A DNA stretch of 64,000 nucleotides from Neoakkermansia glycaniphila (GTDB taxonomy: Bacteria; Verrucomicrobiota; Verrucomicrobiia; Verrucomicrobiales; Akkermansiaceae): assembly GCF_001683795.1 (NCBI RefSeq), contig NZ_LIGX01000018.1, positions 58,977 through 122,976 on the forward strand. Direction: 5' to 3'. The first letter of the stretch is position 1. Each line of letters opens with the position of its first letter. The position numbers and the translations under genes were made by a program. A model generated the notes under the pieces. The model was not told the origin of the DNA. It worked only from the letters and a program-made list of their open reading frames with translations, and made no database searches. Positions 51,173-62,350 of the stretch are shown one piece after another.

Positions 51173-51400
51173 TCACCGGCACACCTTCATCCAGCCGAGC
51201 CTCCCGCATTGAGGACAACGGCGGAGCAGAAACTTCGCCCCGCAAGCATACTTGCGGAAACCGTACTTGCCGAACGGCTCGTCGAATGTACACCGGCGGC
51301 AGCGCAGCCGCCAGCCCGGAGCGCGCTTCTCCCAACGCTCGGCATCCGGCAACTCCGCATCGCCCCGTGCGCCGCCGAATAAAAAGGCCATGAAACCCAT
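51173..51400 (-). CDS. Small zinc-ribbon protein
   Basis: 75 residues. WRLRCRRCTFDEPFGKYGFRK then LLRRCPQCGRLGWMKV gives two C-x2-C knuckles about 30 residues apart plus an extra Cys, a zinc ribbon. Preceded by AFLFGGARGDAE, a small linker. Function unknown; similar ribbons act as nucleic-acid or protein adaptors. A longer open frame in another phase overlaps it but lacks this motif. Confidence 0.7.
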   Translation of the reverse strand: MGFMAFLFGGARGDAELPDAERWEKRAPGWRLRCRRCTFDEPFGKYGFRKYACGAKFLLRRCPQCGRLGWMKVCR

Positions 51401-51467
51401 ACAGCCATTCTAACGGGTTTCCGGACGAAAGCAACGGAAAACCGCACCCACCGCCATCACATGATTA

Positions 51468-52535
51468 CTACTGTTCCTTCTCCGAACGGTAGTGCCAGCT
51501 CCCCGTCTCGGAAGCATACGGAAACCGATGCCGATGAACACCCTTCTCATCCTTCAGCAGAAACTCCAACCAATCTTCGGCAAAAACAAGACTGCTGCCG
51601 ACATCTTCCTCATCACGGCCCATCGTATTGGCATACCGGGTGCAGACCCTGTACACGGCAATATGTTCGTACTGCTCCGGCGCTGATCGGCGAAACACAT
51701 ACAACTCCCATGAAACCGCTCCGGAAAAATTGCAGTGATACATCACCGCATACTCTTCGTCCGGACTCATCACGACCGGCCAGCCATATTCATCCTTGAT
51801 GGACTTCCAATCCACCTTCCACCGAAAAAGAGGCCGGGCATCTCCGCTTCGGCTTCCATTCACTGGCACATAGTCCCAATCACGCTTCCTGGAAAAGTGC
51901 TCATGATACCACAGGAGGGCCGCATCCATCTGCTCCTTGCGTGACATCCCCTCCGCCATCACATCGGGAAACGCCCTCTGAAAGGCTTGATAAACACGGC
52001 CGGCCACTTCCGGCTTCGTTGCCTTTTGCCATACGTCATACAGCAGCTGAATCTTGTAAGCCTTTCCCATCCTCTCCTCGATCCATTTGCCTTCTACCGA
52101 CGAACGGAACCGATGCACCAGCAATCGACCCGACCATTCATCCCCCTGCCCCATACTCCATCTCAAGGCAAGATCGTACCGGTAATCCACGGCGAACTCG
52201 CTTCTTCCCCTCCCTTCATCCTCGTCGGCGAGAATGGCAGTGAACCACTCCTCCTCCCTGCCCGGGGCAAAACGGTACGCCTCCTCCCACATACGGAGAA
52301 GCTGCAGCTGCTCATCCGTCGCCAGCCGCACATCGGGAATCATCTTCTCCAACTGCTGCAGCCGGCTCTCGACCAGCGCATGCAGCGCCTCCTTCTCTTC
52401 ATCCGAAAAAGGTTTCTGCACCGCCGACAAGGCAACATATTCCTCATCCCCGGACGGCATCGGAAACGGAGCGAGCTCCTCCTGCGCCCGCAACACTGGC
52501 AGCAGACAACATAAAGCAACAACAAAAGCTTTCAT
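51468..52535 (-). CDS. Exported protein of unknown function
   Basis: 355 residues with a signal peptide (MKAFVVALCCLLPVLRAQEE, cleavage near AQ). The mature part is helical and rich in Glu and Trp: ALHALVESRLQQLEKMIPDV, QLLRMWEEAYRFAPGREEEW, QMDAALLWYHEHFSRKRDWDY. The last third is beta-rich (YAVMYHCNFSGAVSWELYVF). No family recognised. Start at MKAFVV because a signal core follows; the frame runs upstream into terminator sequence. Confidence 0.7.
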   Translation of the reverse strand: MKAFVVALCCLLPVLRAQEELAPFPMPSGDEEYVALSAVQKPFSDEEKEALHALVESRLQQLEKMIPDVRLATDEQLQLLRMWEEAYRFAPGREEEWFTAILADEDEGRGRSEFAVDYRYDLALRWSMGQGDEWSGRLLVHRFRSSVEGKWIEERMGKAYKIQLLYDVWQKATKPEVAGRVYQAFQRAFPDVMAEGMSRKEQMDAALLWYHEHFSRKRDWDYVPVNGSRSGDARPLFRWKVDWKSIKDEYGWPVVMSPDEEYAVMYHCNFSGAVSWELYVFRRSAPEQYEHIAVYRVCTRYANTMGRDEEDVGSSLVFAEDWLEFLLKDEKGVHRHRFPYASETGSWHYRSEKEQ

Positions 52536-52550
52536 AGGTAAAGGGTAAAG

Positions 52551-52582
52551 AAAAAACGGTGGAGGAAACATATCCTCCACCG
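52551..52582 (-). terminator. Terminator of the GH2-DoxX operon
   Basis: Perfect 10-bp stem CGGTGGAGGA / TCCTCCACCG with a 6-nt loop and six T on the minus strand, 43 bases after the stop at 52625 and 16 bases before the next gene. Confidence 0.9.
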
Positions 52583-52624
52583 CCATTCTGCTCCCGCCGC
52601 ATGAAAATGCAAGTGGAAAAACGC

Positions 52625-53140
52625 TCACACCTCGCTAAAATCGTAACGCTTGTACTGCCAAGGCGTCTGCCGGTTCCGGCCGGAATCCCACAGCAGCACA
52701 ATCATCGCAGAAAGGAACAGCAGTCGCAGCGCGATCTCCGTCGGATAATCCGAAATACTATGCTCCTGCACAAAACAGTGGCAGCTCAACTCCAGCCCGC
52801 GCGCCCACGCCTGCGAAAGCAGAATCACATACACGCTCGTCATCAGCACACCCAGCCACGCCGCCCCCCGGTACATCCACCGGAACAGCAGACAGGCGCC
52901 CACGACAATCTCCATGGCTAGCCCGATGCCGGCCACAGGATAATCCGCCCAGGAGGGCAACACATCGAACCGCACGAGATCGGCCTCCATCGCATTCACA
53001 TGCACGATGCCCATCATACGCAGCACAAGCCCCCAGCCCGCCAGCACGGCCACCTTCAGCAGCCCTTCCAGCAGGAAAAAGGCGCCGATCCCCACGCGGA
53101 GGACCAGCATCATGATATTGATCGTCTTCGAGCGCTCCAT
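52625..53140 (-). CDS. DoxX/MauE-type membrane protein
   Basis: 171 residues, about four membrane helices. LVLRVGIGAFFLLEGLLKV is the usual first helix of DoxX-like proteins, and ELSCHCFVQEHSISDYPTEIALRLLFL, here split around the Cys pair, matches the MauE-type family in which two Cys near a helix end may take part in thiol redox chemistry in the membrane. Lies 22 bases downstream of the GH2 gene and shares its terminator. Role relative to the glycosidase is unclear. Confidence 0.75.
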   Translation of the reverse strand: MERSKTINIMMLVLRVGIGAFFLLEGLLKVAVLAGWGLVLRMMGIVHVNAMEADLVRFDVLPSWADYPVAGIGLAMEIVVGACLLFRWMYRGAAWLGVLMTSVYVILLSQAWARGLELSCHCFVQEHSISDYPTEIALRLLFLSAMIVLLWDSGRNRQTPWQYKRYDFSEV

Positions 53141-53162
53141 CTTCTTCCGGAAACCGTATGCG

Positions 53163-55856
53163 TTACTTATTCCTGGCGTTGCCTTCGAAATCCGCCTGAT
53201 CGCGCTCCACTTCCTTATTGCGCAGCTTGTTCAGCTCGTGCGTCACCGTCTCAAGCTTCTTCTCCAGCTCCTTCACTCGGGCGGAATCGGCACCATCGGT
53301 TGCACGCTCGCCATCCTTGCCGGGAACGTACTGCTCCTTGAACAGGCGCCTGCCAGCATCGGGCTTCACATCGAACGTCACGGAACCCGACTTCGGCGTC
53401 TGCGTACCGCGGTGCTTCAGCGAGGCATTCACCGTCACCTTGCCGGGCTCCGTACCCATGCGAACAAGCACGGGAGCCGTACCCCACTGGATACGCTTCG
53501 GATTAAGCTGCTGCTCTTCCCCGCCCACAATCGAAGCAGGACCCTGCACATCGAACACGATCTCCTCGTTATTCAAACGCTTCACTGAACCGTTGGCATC
53601 CACCATGCTGGCGACCACCACGGCCACGGACGAACCGTCTGCCACAAGCTCCGTCTTCGTATCCAGCTCCAGCTTGAGATGGTCCGGTCTGCGGGAAGGA
53701 GCCACCTCGTGGCGGCAAACCACCTGCCCGTTCACCAGACCCTCGGCCACGATCCTGTCCTTGCCCTCCTGCCCATTGCGGGTCATCTGCTTGCTCTTCT
53801 GGAAATCCCACACATCCTTGAACACGGCGGGAGGATGCGGCAGGCCGCGCCCCGTATTCTTCGTCGGCTGCGTCACGGCGGGCTTATCCTGCACCGTCAG
53901 CCGCACCTCGTCGCAATTGGAAAACACCGTCACATCCTTCGGAGAAAACGGCGTCATCGAATGGGCCACATAAACCATCGGCCCTTGCTCGACAGGCCTC
54001 TGCGACATGAACGCATAATAGGAAAGCTTCGGCTGGCGGAACGCATCCAGAATACCGCCGTAAAACGTATCGGGATGATAGCCGCGCTGATGATCGAACG
54101 GATGCCAGAGAGTCCCCCCGAAATGGTAATCCGGAGCGCGGTACAGAGTATCCCAGCAGGTATAGGCATAATCGGGATTCAGGTAATGCTTCGCCTGCAC
54201 CAGCATCGGCACCTCGCCCCACGCGCGGGACACGCGCGATGATGAATTGTGGGACGACCACGAATCCACATTATCGCCGAACTCGCGCGTAAAATACGCA
54301 CGATCGGGAGACTGCGTCTTCGACGAAATGGCGAACTTCTCTTCGGAAATCTCGGGATGCGAATACAGCACCTCGTAATGCTCATGGCCCTGGGAAATCG
54401 AATCGCACCCCGTATAGCAACCGGGCACGGGATACTCCTCATGTGTCGCATCGTGTGCGCGCTTCGCAAAATCGGCCGGGAAATTCGTCTCATTGAGAAT
54501 CGGCTCCCACATCAACACGCTCGGATGATTGCGGTCGCGGCGCACCATATTGCGGATATTCTCATACACGCGGCCTTCGAACGGCCCCTTGCCCCAGAAC
54601 TGCCAGCCCGGAGTCGCCACGATCACGAACAGCCCGAGCCGGTCACAGGCATCCATGAATGCCGGATCCATCGGATAATGGGCGCAACGGATCACCCTCA
54701 TACCCGCCTTGCGCAACTTCAACGCATCCATCCACTGCAAATTGTTCGGCACGGCATTGCCCAGCACCGCGAAATCCTGATGCCTGTTGCCGCCGATCAA
54801 CTTCTCGGGGAACTTCTCGCCGTTCACAAACAAACCTTCCTTGGAAATCTCCACTGTGCGGATACCCACATCAAGCTGCATTGCATCCACCTCCTCCGCC
54901 TTGCCTCCAGCCTTGCGGAACACGCCGACATCCAGCTTCGTCAGGCTCGGCCGGTCGGGAGACCACAGCGACTCCTTCGTCACAGGCACATCCAGCATCA
55001 CCTCAAGCTGCTTAGCCTCACCCGGCTTCAGCACCAGCGGCAGCACCTTCGACACACCCTTCGCATCAGGCATGGAAACCTTCACCTCCCCGGCAAACTC
55101 CTTGTCGGACTCATTGCGCACATGCACCTTCACCCCGCATTCCGCCACACCCTTCGCCAGATCGATCTTCTGAGTCCAGAAAAACAACCCTCCTCCGGCC
55201 ACGACATTCTCCTCATTCGCATCCGTAATATGCACCTTGTCCGAACCGATCAAATACACATCGCGGTAAATCCCGCCGAAATAGCAGAAATCAAGCACAT
55301 CCTGCGGCTTGCCGGGCGCATACGTCGGATCGTCCGAATTATCGGCACGCACGGCGATCACATTCGGCTTGCCGCACTCCAGAAAATCCGTCACATTCAG
55401 CACGATCGGCTGATAGCCGCCGAAATGGTCCGCCACCTTCCTCCCGTTCACCCACACGGAACTCTTCCCCATCACGCCCTCGAAATACAGCGTCATACGC
55501 TTCCCCTGAAGACCCGCAGGCACATCCACATGCTTTCGGTACCAGGCCGGGCCGCGGTAATTCTTGCCGCCGCTCGCCTCCTCGGGCAGCAGCTCCAGCC
55601 CGTGGGGCACATTCACCACCTCCCAGCCGGAATCGTCGAACGACTTCCCGTCCGCGCCCTGCACATCCCCCTGATGGTAACGCCAGCCGACATTCATCGA
55701 AAAACCGTCGCGCACCCCGCCGGGCAGAGCCCCGGCCATCGTGGAAACCGTCTGCACGGCCGGAAGCTCCGTACCGGAAGAATCTCCGGCAGGCATACCG
55801 GATGCAGCAGCCGCACAAACTGTGGCACAGGCGGATAAAATATGGATAAGCTTCAT
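53163..55856 (-). CDS. Secreted glycoside hydrolase family 2 enzyme (beta-galactosidase type)
   Basis: 897 residues. Signal peptide (residues 1-20), then a jelly-roll sugar-binding domain (GWRYHQGDVQGADGKSFDDS, AWYRKHVDVPAGLQGKRM, FEGVMGKSSVWVNGRKVADH), an Ig-like domain, a TIM barrel with RVIRCAHYPMDPAFMDACD, the acid/base Glu in SVLMWEPILNET and a nucleophile Glu in AYFTREFGDN, and more beta domains. The last 60 residues form a coiled coil (VKELEKKLETVTHELNKLRN). The acid/base motif deviates from the usual GNE. In a mucin-type niche it would release galactose or another beta-linked sugar, but specificity is not readable. Confidence 0.9.
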   Translation of the reverse strand: MKLIHILSACATVCAAAASGMPAGDSSGTELPAVQTVSTMAGALPGGVRDGFSMNVGWRYHQGDVQGADGKSFDDSGWEVVNVPHGLELLPEEASGGKNYRGPAWYRKHVDVPAGLQGKRMTLYFEGVMGKSSVWVNGRKVADHFGGYQPIVLNVTDFLECGKPNVIAVRADNSDDPTYAPGKPQDVLDFCYFGGIYRDVYLIGSDKVHITDANEENVVAGGGLFFWTQKIDLAKGVAECGVKVHVRNESDKEFAGEVKVSMPDAKGVSKVLPLVLKPGEAKQLEVMLDVPVTKESLWSPDRPSLTKLDVGVFRKAGGKAEEVDAMQLDVGIRTVEISKEGLFVNGEKFPEKLIGGNRHQDFAVLGNAVPNNLQWMDALKLRKAGMRVIRCAHYPMDPAFMDACDRLGLFVIVATPGWQFWGKGPFEGRVYENIRNMVRRDRNHPSVLMWEPILNETNFPADFAKRAHDATHEEYPVPGCYTGCDSISQGHEHYEVLYSHPEISEEKFAISSKTQSPDRAYFTREFGDNVDSWSSHNSSSRVSRAWGEVPMLVQAKHYLNPDYAYTCWDTLYRAPDYHFGGTLWHPFDHQRGYHPDTFYGGILDAFRQPKLSYYAFMSQRPVEQGPMVYVAHSMTPFSPKDVTVFSNCDEVRLTVQDKPAVTQPTKNTGRGLPHPPAVFKDVWDFQKSKQMTRNGQEGKDRIVAEGLVNGQVVCRHEVAPSRRPDHLKLELDTKTELVADGSSVAVVVASMVDANGSVKRLNNEEIVFDVQGPASIVGGEEQQLNPKRIQWGTAPVLVRMGTEPGKVTVNASLKHRGTQTPKSGSVTFDVKPDAGRRLFKEQYVPGKDGERATDGADSARVKELEKKLETVTHELNKLRNKEVERDQADFEGNARNK

Positions 55857-56059
55857 ACAAGGAATATATACCGGATCGTGTGGAAAAATCTTTCAACCTT
55901 CGGAACAAACCACCCCCGAAGACCCACAGCATACCATTCCCGTTGTGCAAATCAAGCACATTCCTCCCGCCTCCGCCACCGAACCGGACACCACGCGCGC
56001 ACCTGCGCGACACGCGCAACAAACCCTCATAAATCAACACCTCAAGACCTACTTTTGAA
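55857..56059. other. Divergent intergenic region between the GH2 gene and mreB
   Basis: Part of a 381-bp gap. It holds the minus-strand upstream region of the GH2 gene, where GGTATATATT lies 18 bases before the start, with no convincing -35. The other half carries the mreB promoter and a 150-base leader. No gene seen. Confidence 0.4.
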
Positions 56060-56088
56060 TTGACACTCCATGCGAAATTGCCTAGTAT
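56060..56088 (+). promoter_or_regulatory. Promoter of mreB
   Basis: TTGACA (56060-56065) and TAGTAT (56083-56088), exact 17-bp spacer, giving a leader of about 140 bases before the mreB ATG. Confidence 0.7.
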
Positions 56089-56237
56089 TCGCGCGAGGAG
56101 CGTGTAGAGACCGAATTTGTTCTTCCGGATAGCCTACGGTCCACCCATCGCATCCCGTGAAAAGGAACGACGGACCGCCAACATCCGGCTCTCCCCGCCA
56201 ACCTCGCCCACTCTTAACCTTTTTCACAAACGAACAC

Positions 56238-57260
<1,023 letters not shown>

Positions 57261-57411
57261 ACCGGATCACCCCCACCCGATCAGGGCCCTCCGACTCCAC
57301 CCACTGCGGAAAGCCGCCCGGCCCCGGGAACCACGCCGGAACCCAGCTCGCAACCTGCGCCCTGCACCCCCGGCGTCTGGCACACCACCATTCACACCAT
57401 TGTTTTGTAAA

Positions 57412-59007
57412 ATGTTCAACAAACTGAAGCGCGCCTTCGGATTCGGCACATGCGATCCGAAGGAAGGCACCACCATCGTCATCAACTCCGAAAAGCTTGA
57501 GCGCCGCGTCGCCCTGCTCGAAAACGGAATCCTCGAAGAATACAACATCGAACGCGAAGGCCACGACAACATCGTCGGCGGCATCTTCAAAGGCCGCGTC
57601 AAAAACATCGAACCCGGCCTCAAAGCCATGTTCGTAGACATCGGCTACGAAAAAAACGCCTTCCTCCACTTCTGGGATGCCCTGCCCGCCGCCCTCGACT
57701 CCAGCCTCGAAGAAATCGAACGCGAAGGCCGCCCGAAAAAACAGCAGCGCAAAATCACCTCCAAAGACATCCCCGAAATCTACCCCATCGGCTCGGAAAT
57801 CATGGTTCAGGTCACCAAAGGCCCCATCAGCTCCAAAGGCCCCCGAGTCACCACCAACATCTCCCTCGCCGGACGCTACATCGTCCTCATGCCCTACACC
57901 GACCAGTTCGGCATCTCGCGTAAAATCGACGACCCCAAGGAACGCCAGCGCCTCCGCCAGATCGTCCAGAAACTCAACGTCCCCGAAGGCATGGGCATCA
58001 TCATGCGCACCGTCGCCCAGGGCCAGCGCTTCCGCCACTTCGTCCGCGACCTCGCCATGCTCCTCGAACAATGGCGCGCCGTCGAAGAAAAACGCGACTC
58101 CCGCCCCGCCCCCGTCAGCGTCTACCGCGAACCCGACCTCATCGAACGCACCGCCCGCGACTTCCTCACCGACAACGTCGACAACATCATCTGCGACAAC
58201 CTCGAAACCACCCAGATGATGCAGGACATCGCCGGGAAAATCTCCCGCCGCTCCAAAAGGCACATCCAGCACTTCCAGACGCGCAACCCCATCTTCGAAG
58301 AACTCGGCATCCAGAAGCAGATCAACGAAGCCTTCCAGCGGCAGGTCCTCCTCCCCTGCGGCGGCTACCTCGTCATCGACGAAACCGAAGCCCTCATCGC
58401 CATCGACGTCAACACCGGCCGCAACAAAGGCTCCAAAGACCTCGACAAAACCATCCTCGAAACCAACCTCGAATCCGCCCGCGAAATCGCCCGCCAGCTC
58501 CGCCTGCGCAACATCGGCGGCCTCGTCGTCGTCGACTTCATCGACATGCGCCACCGCAAAGACCAGCTCTCCGTCTATAAAATGATGAAAGACTGCCTCA
58601 AACGCGACAAAGCCAAAACGCAGGTCCTCCAAATCTCCCCCATCGGCCTCATGGAAATGACCCGCCAGCGCCTCAACGAAAGCCTGCGCGACTACGTCAA
58701 CGACCACTGCCCCTACTGCCACGGCCGCGGGCGCATCAAATCAGTCGTCACCATGAGCGTCGAAATCCAGCGGCAAATCCATGCCACGCTCAAAAAATAC
58801 AGCGACACCGTCGGCGACCTCGTCGTCGTCGTCAACAGCGAAGTCCTCTCCCGCTTCAAAAACGAAGACGCGGCTCTCCTCATGGAACTCGAACGCCAGT
58901 GCAACGGGCGACTCCTCTTCCGCAGCGACCCCTCCATCCACCGGGAAGCCTTCGCCATCCTCGACGCGAGGAACGACAGCAAACCGCTCTACCAGGTCAA
59001 CATGTAA
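57412..59007 (+). CDS. rng: Ribonuclease E/G family endoribonuclease
   Basis: 531 residues. The S1-like domain has VGGIFKGRVKNIEPGLKAMF, and the catalytic DNase I-like domain has the metal Asp residues in LIAIDVNTGRNKG and LVVVDFIDM. The zinc-link Cys pair is in HCPYCHGRGRI. There is no long RNase E scaffold tail, so this is RNase G-like in size, with an insertion of about 30 residues around EREGRPKKQQRKI that is Lys-rich. Matures rRNA and starts mRNA decay. mreB next door recalls the mre-rng link of proteobacteria. Start at MFNKLKRAFG. Confidence 0.95.
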   Translation: MFNKLKRAFGFGTCDPKEGTTIVINSEKLERRVALLENGILEEYNIEREGHDNIVGGIFKGRVKNIEPGLKAMFVDIGYEKNAFLHFWDALPAALDSSLEEIEREGRPKKQQRKITSKDIPEIYPIGSEIMVQVTKGPISSKGPRVTTNISLAGRYIVLMPYTDQFGISRKIDDPKERQRLRQIVQKLNVPEGMGIIMRTVAQGQRFRHFVRDLAMLLEQWRAVEEKRDSRPAPVSVYREPDLIERTARDFLTDNVDNIICDNLETTQMMQDIAGKISRRSKRHIQHFQTRNPIFEELGIQKQINEAFQRQVLLPCGGYLVIDETEALIAIDVNTGRNKGSKDLDKTILETNLESAREIARQLRLRNIGGLVVVDFIDMRHRKDQLSVYKMMKDCLKRDKAKTQVLQISPIGLMEMTRQRLNESLRDYVNDHCPYCHGRGRIKSVVTMSVEIQRQIHATLKKYSDTVGDLVVVVNSEVLSRFKNEDAALLMELERQCNGRLLFRSDPSIHREAFAILDARNDSKPLYQVNM

Positions 59008-59010
59008 CCC

Positions 59011-59715
59011 ATGCCACTGGAAGACGACCAACAAGACATCATCAAGAAAGCCCTCGCCAACCGGGGGCTTTCCCTTGCCGACCTCCCGGAAAACCCGCAG
59101 GCGCTCGACGCCTACCTCCGGCAGCAGCTCGGCATCTCTCCGGAAGCCTGGCGCCGCATCCCGGCCTACGAACCCGCCGCTGCCCTCCCGCCCGGCCTCG
59201 ACCGCCACGAAGCGCCCTACCCCTACGGCACCGTCAACATCTGGACGATCGACACCCCGCAGGGCCTCATCGTCGTAGACACCGGATGCACCCCGGCCGA
59301 CCTCCGCGCCGCCATCGGCAACCGCACCGTCCTCGCCATCCTCATCACCCATGAACACGGCGACCACATCGGCGGCCTTGCCTCCGGCTGGCAGCAATCC
59401 CCCGTCTACGGCATCGGCAGCGCAGAACCTCCCGCCTCGCTCGGCGGCTGGGACCTCCGCACCGTCAGCCTCGCGGGCCACACCCCTCGCGCGCGCGGAT
59501 ACATACTCCAGCAGGGGAACGACACCCTCCTCTTCACCGGAGACGCCCTCTTCGCCGGATCCATCGGCAAAACACCCGGCGGCGAAACTCCCGCCGCCCT
59601 CGACCGCATCCGCACAGCACTTGCAGCCCTCCCGGAAAACGCCGTCATCTGCCCCGGCCACGGCCCTGCCACCACAACCGGGCAAGAACTGAAAAACAAC
59701 CCCTTCCTCGCCTGA
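59011..59715 (+). CDS. Metallo-beta-lactamase-fold hydrolase
   Basis: 234 residues. The N-terminal 65 residues are helical (DLPENPQALDAYLRQQLG), then a metallo-beta-lactamase domain: LIVVDTGCTP, the metal motif ITHEHGDHIGGL (HxHxDH), AGHTPRARGY, FTGDALFAGSIG and CPGHGPATT. The pattern resembles glyoxalase II-type and similar small thioesterases; the substrate is not evident. Starts 3 bases after the rng stop, so it is likely in the same transcript. Confidence 0.9.
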   Translation: MPLEDDQQDIIKKALANRGLSLADLPENPQALDAYLRQQLGISPEAWRRIPAYEPAAALPPGLDRHEAPYPYGTVNIWTIDTPQGLIVVDTGCTPADLRAAIGNRTVLAILITHEHGDHIGGLASGWQQSPVYGIGSAEPPASLGGWDLRTVSLAGHTPRARGYILQQGNDTLLFTGDALFAGSIGKTPGGETPAALDRIRTALAALPENAVICPGHGPATTTGQELKNNPFLA

Positions 59716-59778
59716 GCTCCAAAGGCAACCGCCTCCGGCCACGGCAACGGGCATGACTAACCATGCCGCACCATGCAG

Positions 59779-59807
59779 TTGACGCGCACCAACCGACAAA
59801 CTATCAT
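59779..59807 (+). promoter_or_regulatory. Promoter of grpE-dnaJ-rsmE
   Basis: TTGACG (59779-59784) and TATCAT (59802-59807), 17-bp spacer, only 6 bases before the grpE ATG, so the transcript is nearly leaderless. No CIRCE inverted repeat was found. Confidence 0.6.
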
Positions 59808-59813
59808 CAGGCC

Positions 59814-60380
59814 ATGACCAAAAACAAGCATAAACACCCTGAAGAAGACCTTCCTCAGAACCCGGAAGAAACCGCAGCAGCGGACACACCGGAACCCGAA
59901 ACCGCCGTCGACCCGGCAGCCGCCGCAGCCGAAGAACTCCAGAAATGGCGCGACACCGCCCTGCGTACCGCAGCCGAATACGACAACTACCGCAAACGCA
60001 CCGTCAAGGACCGCGAAGAATTCGCCCGCTACGCCAACCAGGGCCTCCTCGAAGAACTCCTCCCCATCCTCGACAACTTCGCCATGGGCATGCAAATGGC
60101 CAGCGACGACACCAAATCCATGATCTACATCGGCATGAACATGGTACAGAAACAACTCGCCGACTTCCTCCAGAACCAGGGAGTCGAACTCATCCCCGTC
60201 GAAATCGGACAGCCCTTCGACCACAACCTGCAGGAAGCCATCCAGAGCGAAGAATCCGACCAGCCCGAAGGCACCATCCTCCGCATCATCCGCCCCGGCT
60301 ACACACTCAAAGGCCGCCTGCTCCGCCCGGCCAACGTCGTCGTGGCGCAACGCGCCGCCGACCCGGCGCCTGAAGCCTGA
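59814..60380 (+). CDS. grpE: Nucleotide exchange factor GrpE
   Basis: 188 residues. The N-terminal 40 residues are charged and disordered (Glu/Pro/Ala). A long helix ([20 protein letters not shown]) with the family signature [20 protein letters not shown] leads into the beta-wing domain, with DNLQEAIQ-like, [20 protein letters not shown] and NVVVAQ. It triggers ADP release from DnaK. The dnaK gene is not here. Start at MTKNKH; the frame extends 17 codons upstream but the promoter lies there. Confidence 0.95.
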   Translation: MTKNKHKHPEEDLPQNPEETAAADTPEPETAVDPAAAAAEELQKWRDTALRTAAEYDNYRKRTVKDREEFARYANQGLLEELLPILDNFAMGMQMASDDTKSMIYIGMNMVQKQLADFLQNQGVELIPVEIGQPFDHNLQEAIQSEESDQPEGTILRIIRPGYTLKGRLLRPANVVVAQRAADPAPEA

Positions 60381-60418
60381 TCCACCCACCGGAGCGCACC
60401 ACCTTTAAACCCACACTC

Positions 60419-61573
60419 ATGGCAGATTACTACGAAGTACTCGGAGTAGCCCGCGACGCGACGGACTCCGACATCAAAAAAGCATATCGCAAACTGGCGA
60501 TGAAATACCATCCGGACCGCAACCCGGATGACAAAACCGCCGAAGAAAAATTCAAGGAACTCGGAGAAGCCTACGAAGTCCTCTCCGATGCCGACAAACG
60601 CGCCGCCTACGACCGCTACGGCCACGACGCCTTCAAAAACGGAGGCATGGGAGGCGCAGGCGGCCCGGCAGGAGGAGGAGGATTCCATGACCCCATGGAC
60701 ATCTTCGCCCAAATGTTCGGCGGCATGGGAGGCTTCTCGGAAGCCTTCGGCCGCGGTGGCTCCGGCCAGCGGCGCTCCGCCAAACGACCGGGAGCCGACC
60801 TTCGCTACGACCTCGACATCACCCTCGAAGAAGCCGCCAAAGGCTGCGAAAAAACCCTCGAAATCGAACGCCTCGTCGCCTGCGACGCCTGCTCCGGCAC
60901 AGGATCGCGCGCCGGCAAAAGCGGCTTCAAAACCTGCCCCACATGCCACGGCCAGGGCGTCATCACCCAGCAGAACGGCTTCTTCGTCCAGCAAAGCACC
61001 TGCCCCACATGCCGAGGCACCGGAGAAATCGTCTCCGACCCCTGCCCGAAATGCCGGGGGGAAGGCCGCGTACGAAAAGACACCCAGATCACCATGCGCA
61101 TCCCTGCAGGCGTGGACACCGGCACCAAACTCCGCTCCTCGGGCAACGGCGACGCCGGCACCCACGGCGGAGCCACCGGCGACCTCTACGTCTTCATCGA
61201 AGTCAAAAAACACGACATCTTCCAGCGCGAAGGCCAGGACCTCCATGCCACCATGCCCATCCCGCTGAACCTCGCCATCGCCGGGGGCAAACTCAAAGTC
61301 CCCACCCTCGAAGGCCCGGCCAGCATCAAAATCCCCGAAGGCACCCAGTCCGGCACCATCTTCCGCGTCCGGGGCAAAGGCATCAAATCCCTCAAGGGCG
61401 GAGCCACGGGCGACCTCCTCATCGAAATCCACGTCGAAACGCCCTCCGGCCTCAGCCGCGACCAGCAGGCCAAACTCGACGAATTCGCCGCTGCGCTCAC
61501 CCCGGCCAAAAACCAGCCCCAGTATGAGGAATACCTCAGAAAAGCCGCCCGCTTCCTGAAAGACAAAGACTAA
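60419..61573 (+). CDS. dnaJ: Chaperone DnaJ
   Basis: 384 residues. J domain with HPD at 31-33, a Gly-rich linker ([16 protein letters not shown]), and a zinc domain with four repeats [32 protein letters not shown], then a C-terminal substrate domain. It stimulates DnaK ATPase and delivers clients. It is 38 bases after grpE and 7 bases before rsmE, so the three are one operon. Confidence 0.98.
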   Translation: MADYYEVLGVARDATDSDIKKAYRKLAMKYHPDRNPDDKTAEEKFKELGEAYEVLSDADKRAAYDRYGHDAFKNGGMGGAGGPAGGGGFHDPMDIFAQMFGGMGGFSEAFGRGGSGQRRSAKRPGADLRYDLDITLEEAAKGCEKTLEIERLVACDACSGTGSRAGKSGFKTCPTCHGQGVITQQNGFFVQQSTCPTCRGTGEIVSDPCPKCRGEGRVRKDTQITMRIPAGVDTGTKLRSSGNGDAGTHGGATGDLYVFIEVKKHDIFQREGQDLHATMPIPLNLAIAGGKLKVPTLEGPASIKIPEGTQSGTIFRVRGKGIKSLKGGATGDLLIEIHVETPSGLSRDQQAKLDEFAAALTPAKNQPQYEEYLRKAARFLKDKD

Positions 61574-61580
61574 CCCCCGC

Positions 61581-62318
61581 ATGCCCCGCTTCTACCTGCC
61601 GCCTGATGCATGGCAAGCCCCCGCCTGGGAACTCGCGGGGGACGAAGCGAAGCATGCCCTCAAAGTCATGCGCCTCCGCGAAGGCGACACCTGCACCGTC
61701 TTCGACGGCAGGGGCCGCGCCGCGGAAGCGCGCATCACCGCCACCAGAGGCAGCTCCGGCCTCCTCCTCGAACCCGTGGCCGACCTCCCCCAGCCCCCGC
61801 CCGTCGCAGAAATCACCCTCTGCCAGTCCATCCCCAAAGGCGGCAACATGGAACTCATCATCCAGAAAGCCGTCGAACTCGGAGTCTCCCGCATCATCCC
61901 CCTCATCACCGAACGCACCATCGTCCGGCTGAAACCCGGCGAAGCAGAAGCCAAAACCGAAAAATGGCGGCGCACCGTCCTCGAAGCCTGCAAACAATGC
62001 GGTCAGAACACCCTGCCGCAAGTCGAACTCCCGATGGACTACCGCGACTTCCTCACACACGCCGGCCTTCCCCCCCTCAAAATCCATGCCGCCCTCACGG
62101 ACACCGCCCAGCCCCTGCGCACCGTCCTTGAACAGGCCCGCACAGCCCACATCCGGCAAGCCGCCATCCTCGTCGGCCCCGAAGGAGACTTCACCCCTGC
62201 GGAAAACGAAGCCGCAGCCGCCCACGGATTCCTCCCCGTCACCCTCGGCCCCATCATCCTGCGCGTCGAAACCGCCACCTTCTTCGCCATCTCCGCCATC
62301 CGCTACGCGCTGGACTGA
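61581..62318 (+). CDS. rsmE: 16S rRNA m3U1498 methyltransferase
   Basis: 245 residues, a SPOUT knot methyltransferase using S-adenosylmethionine. The conserved blocks are IPKGGNMELIIQKAVELGV, VGPEGDFTPAENEAA and LGPIILRVETA, the last forming the knot. The N-terminal PUA-like part has AGDEAKHALKVMRLREGD. Operon with dnaJ is common for this gene. Confidence 0.95.
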   Translation: MPRFYLPPDAWQAPAWELAGDEAKHALKVMRLREGDTCTVFDGRGRAAEARITATRGSSGLLLEPVADLPQPPPVAEITLCQSIPKGGNMELIIQKAVELGVSRIIPLITERTIVRLKPGEAEAKTEKWRRTVLEACKQCGQNTLPQVELPMDYRDFLTHAGLPPLKIHAALTDTAQPLRTVLEQARTAHIRQAAILVGPEGDFTPAENEAAAAHGFLPVTLGPIILRVETATFFAISAIRYALD

Positions 62319-62350
62319 TCTGATCGGCGCAGGGTCACACCTCGCATGCG

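Noticed and set aside
59763..60419. CIRCE heat-shock operator before grpE
   Set aside because: I looked for the TTAGCACTC-N9-GAGTGCTAA pattern upstream of grpE and dnaJ and did not see it; only a sigma70-like promoter is visible.
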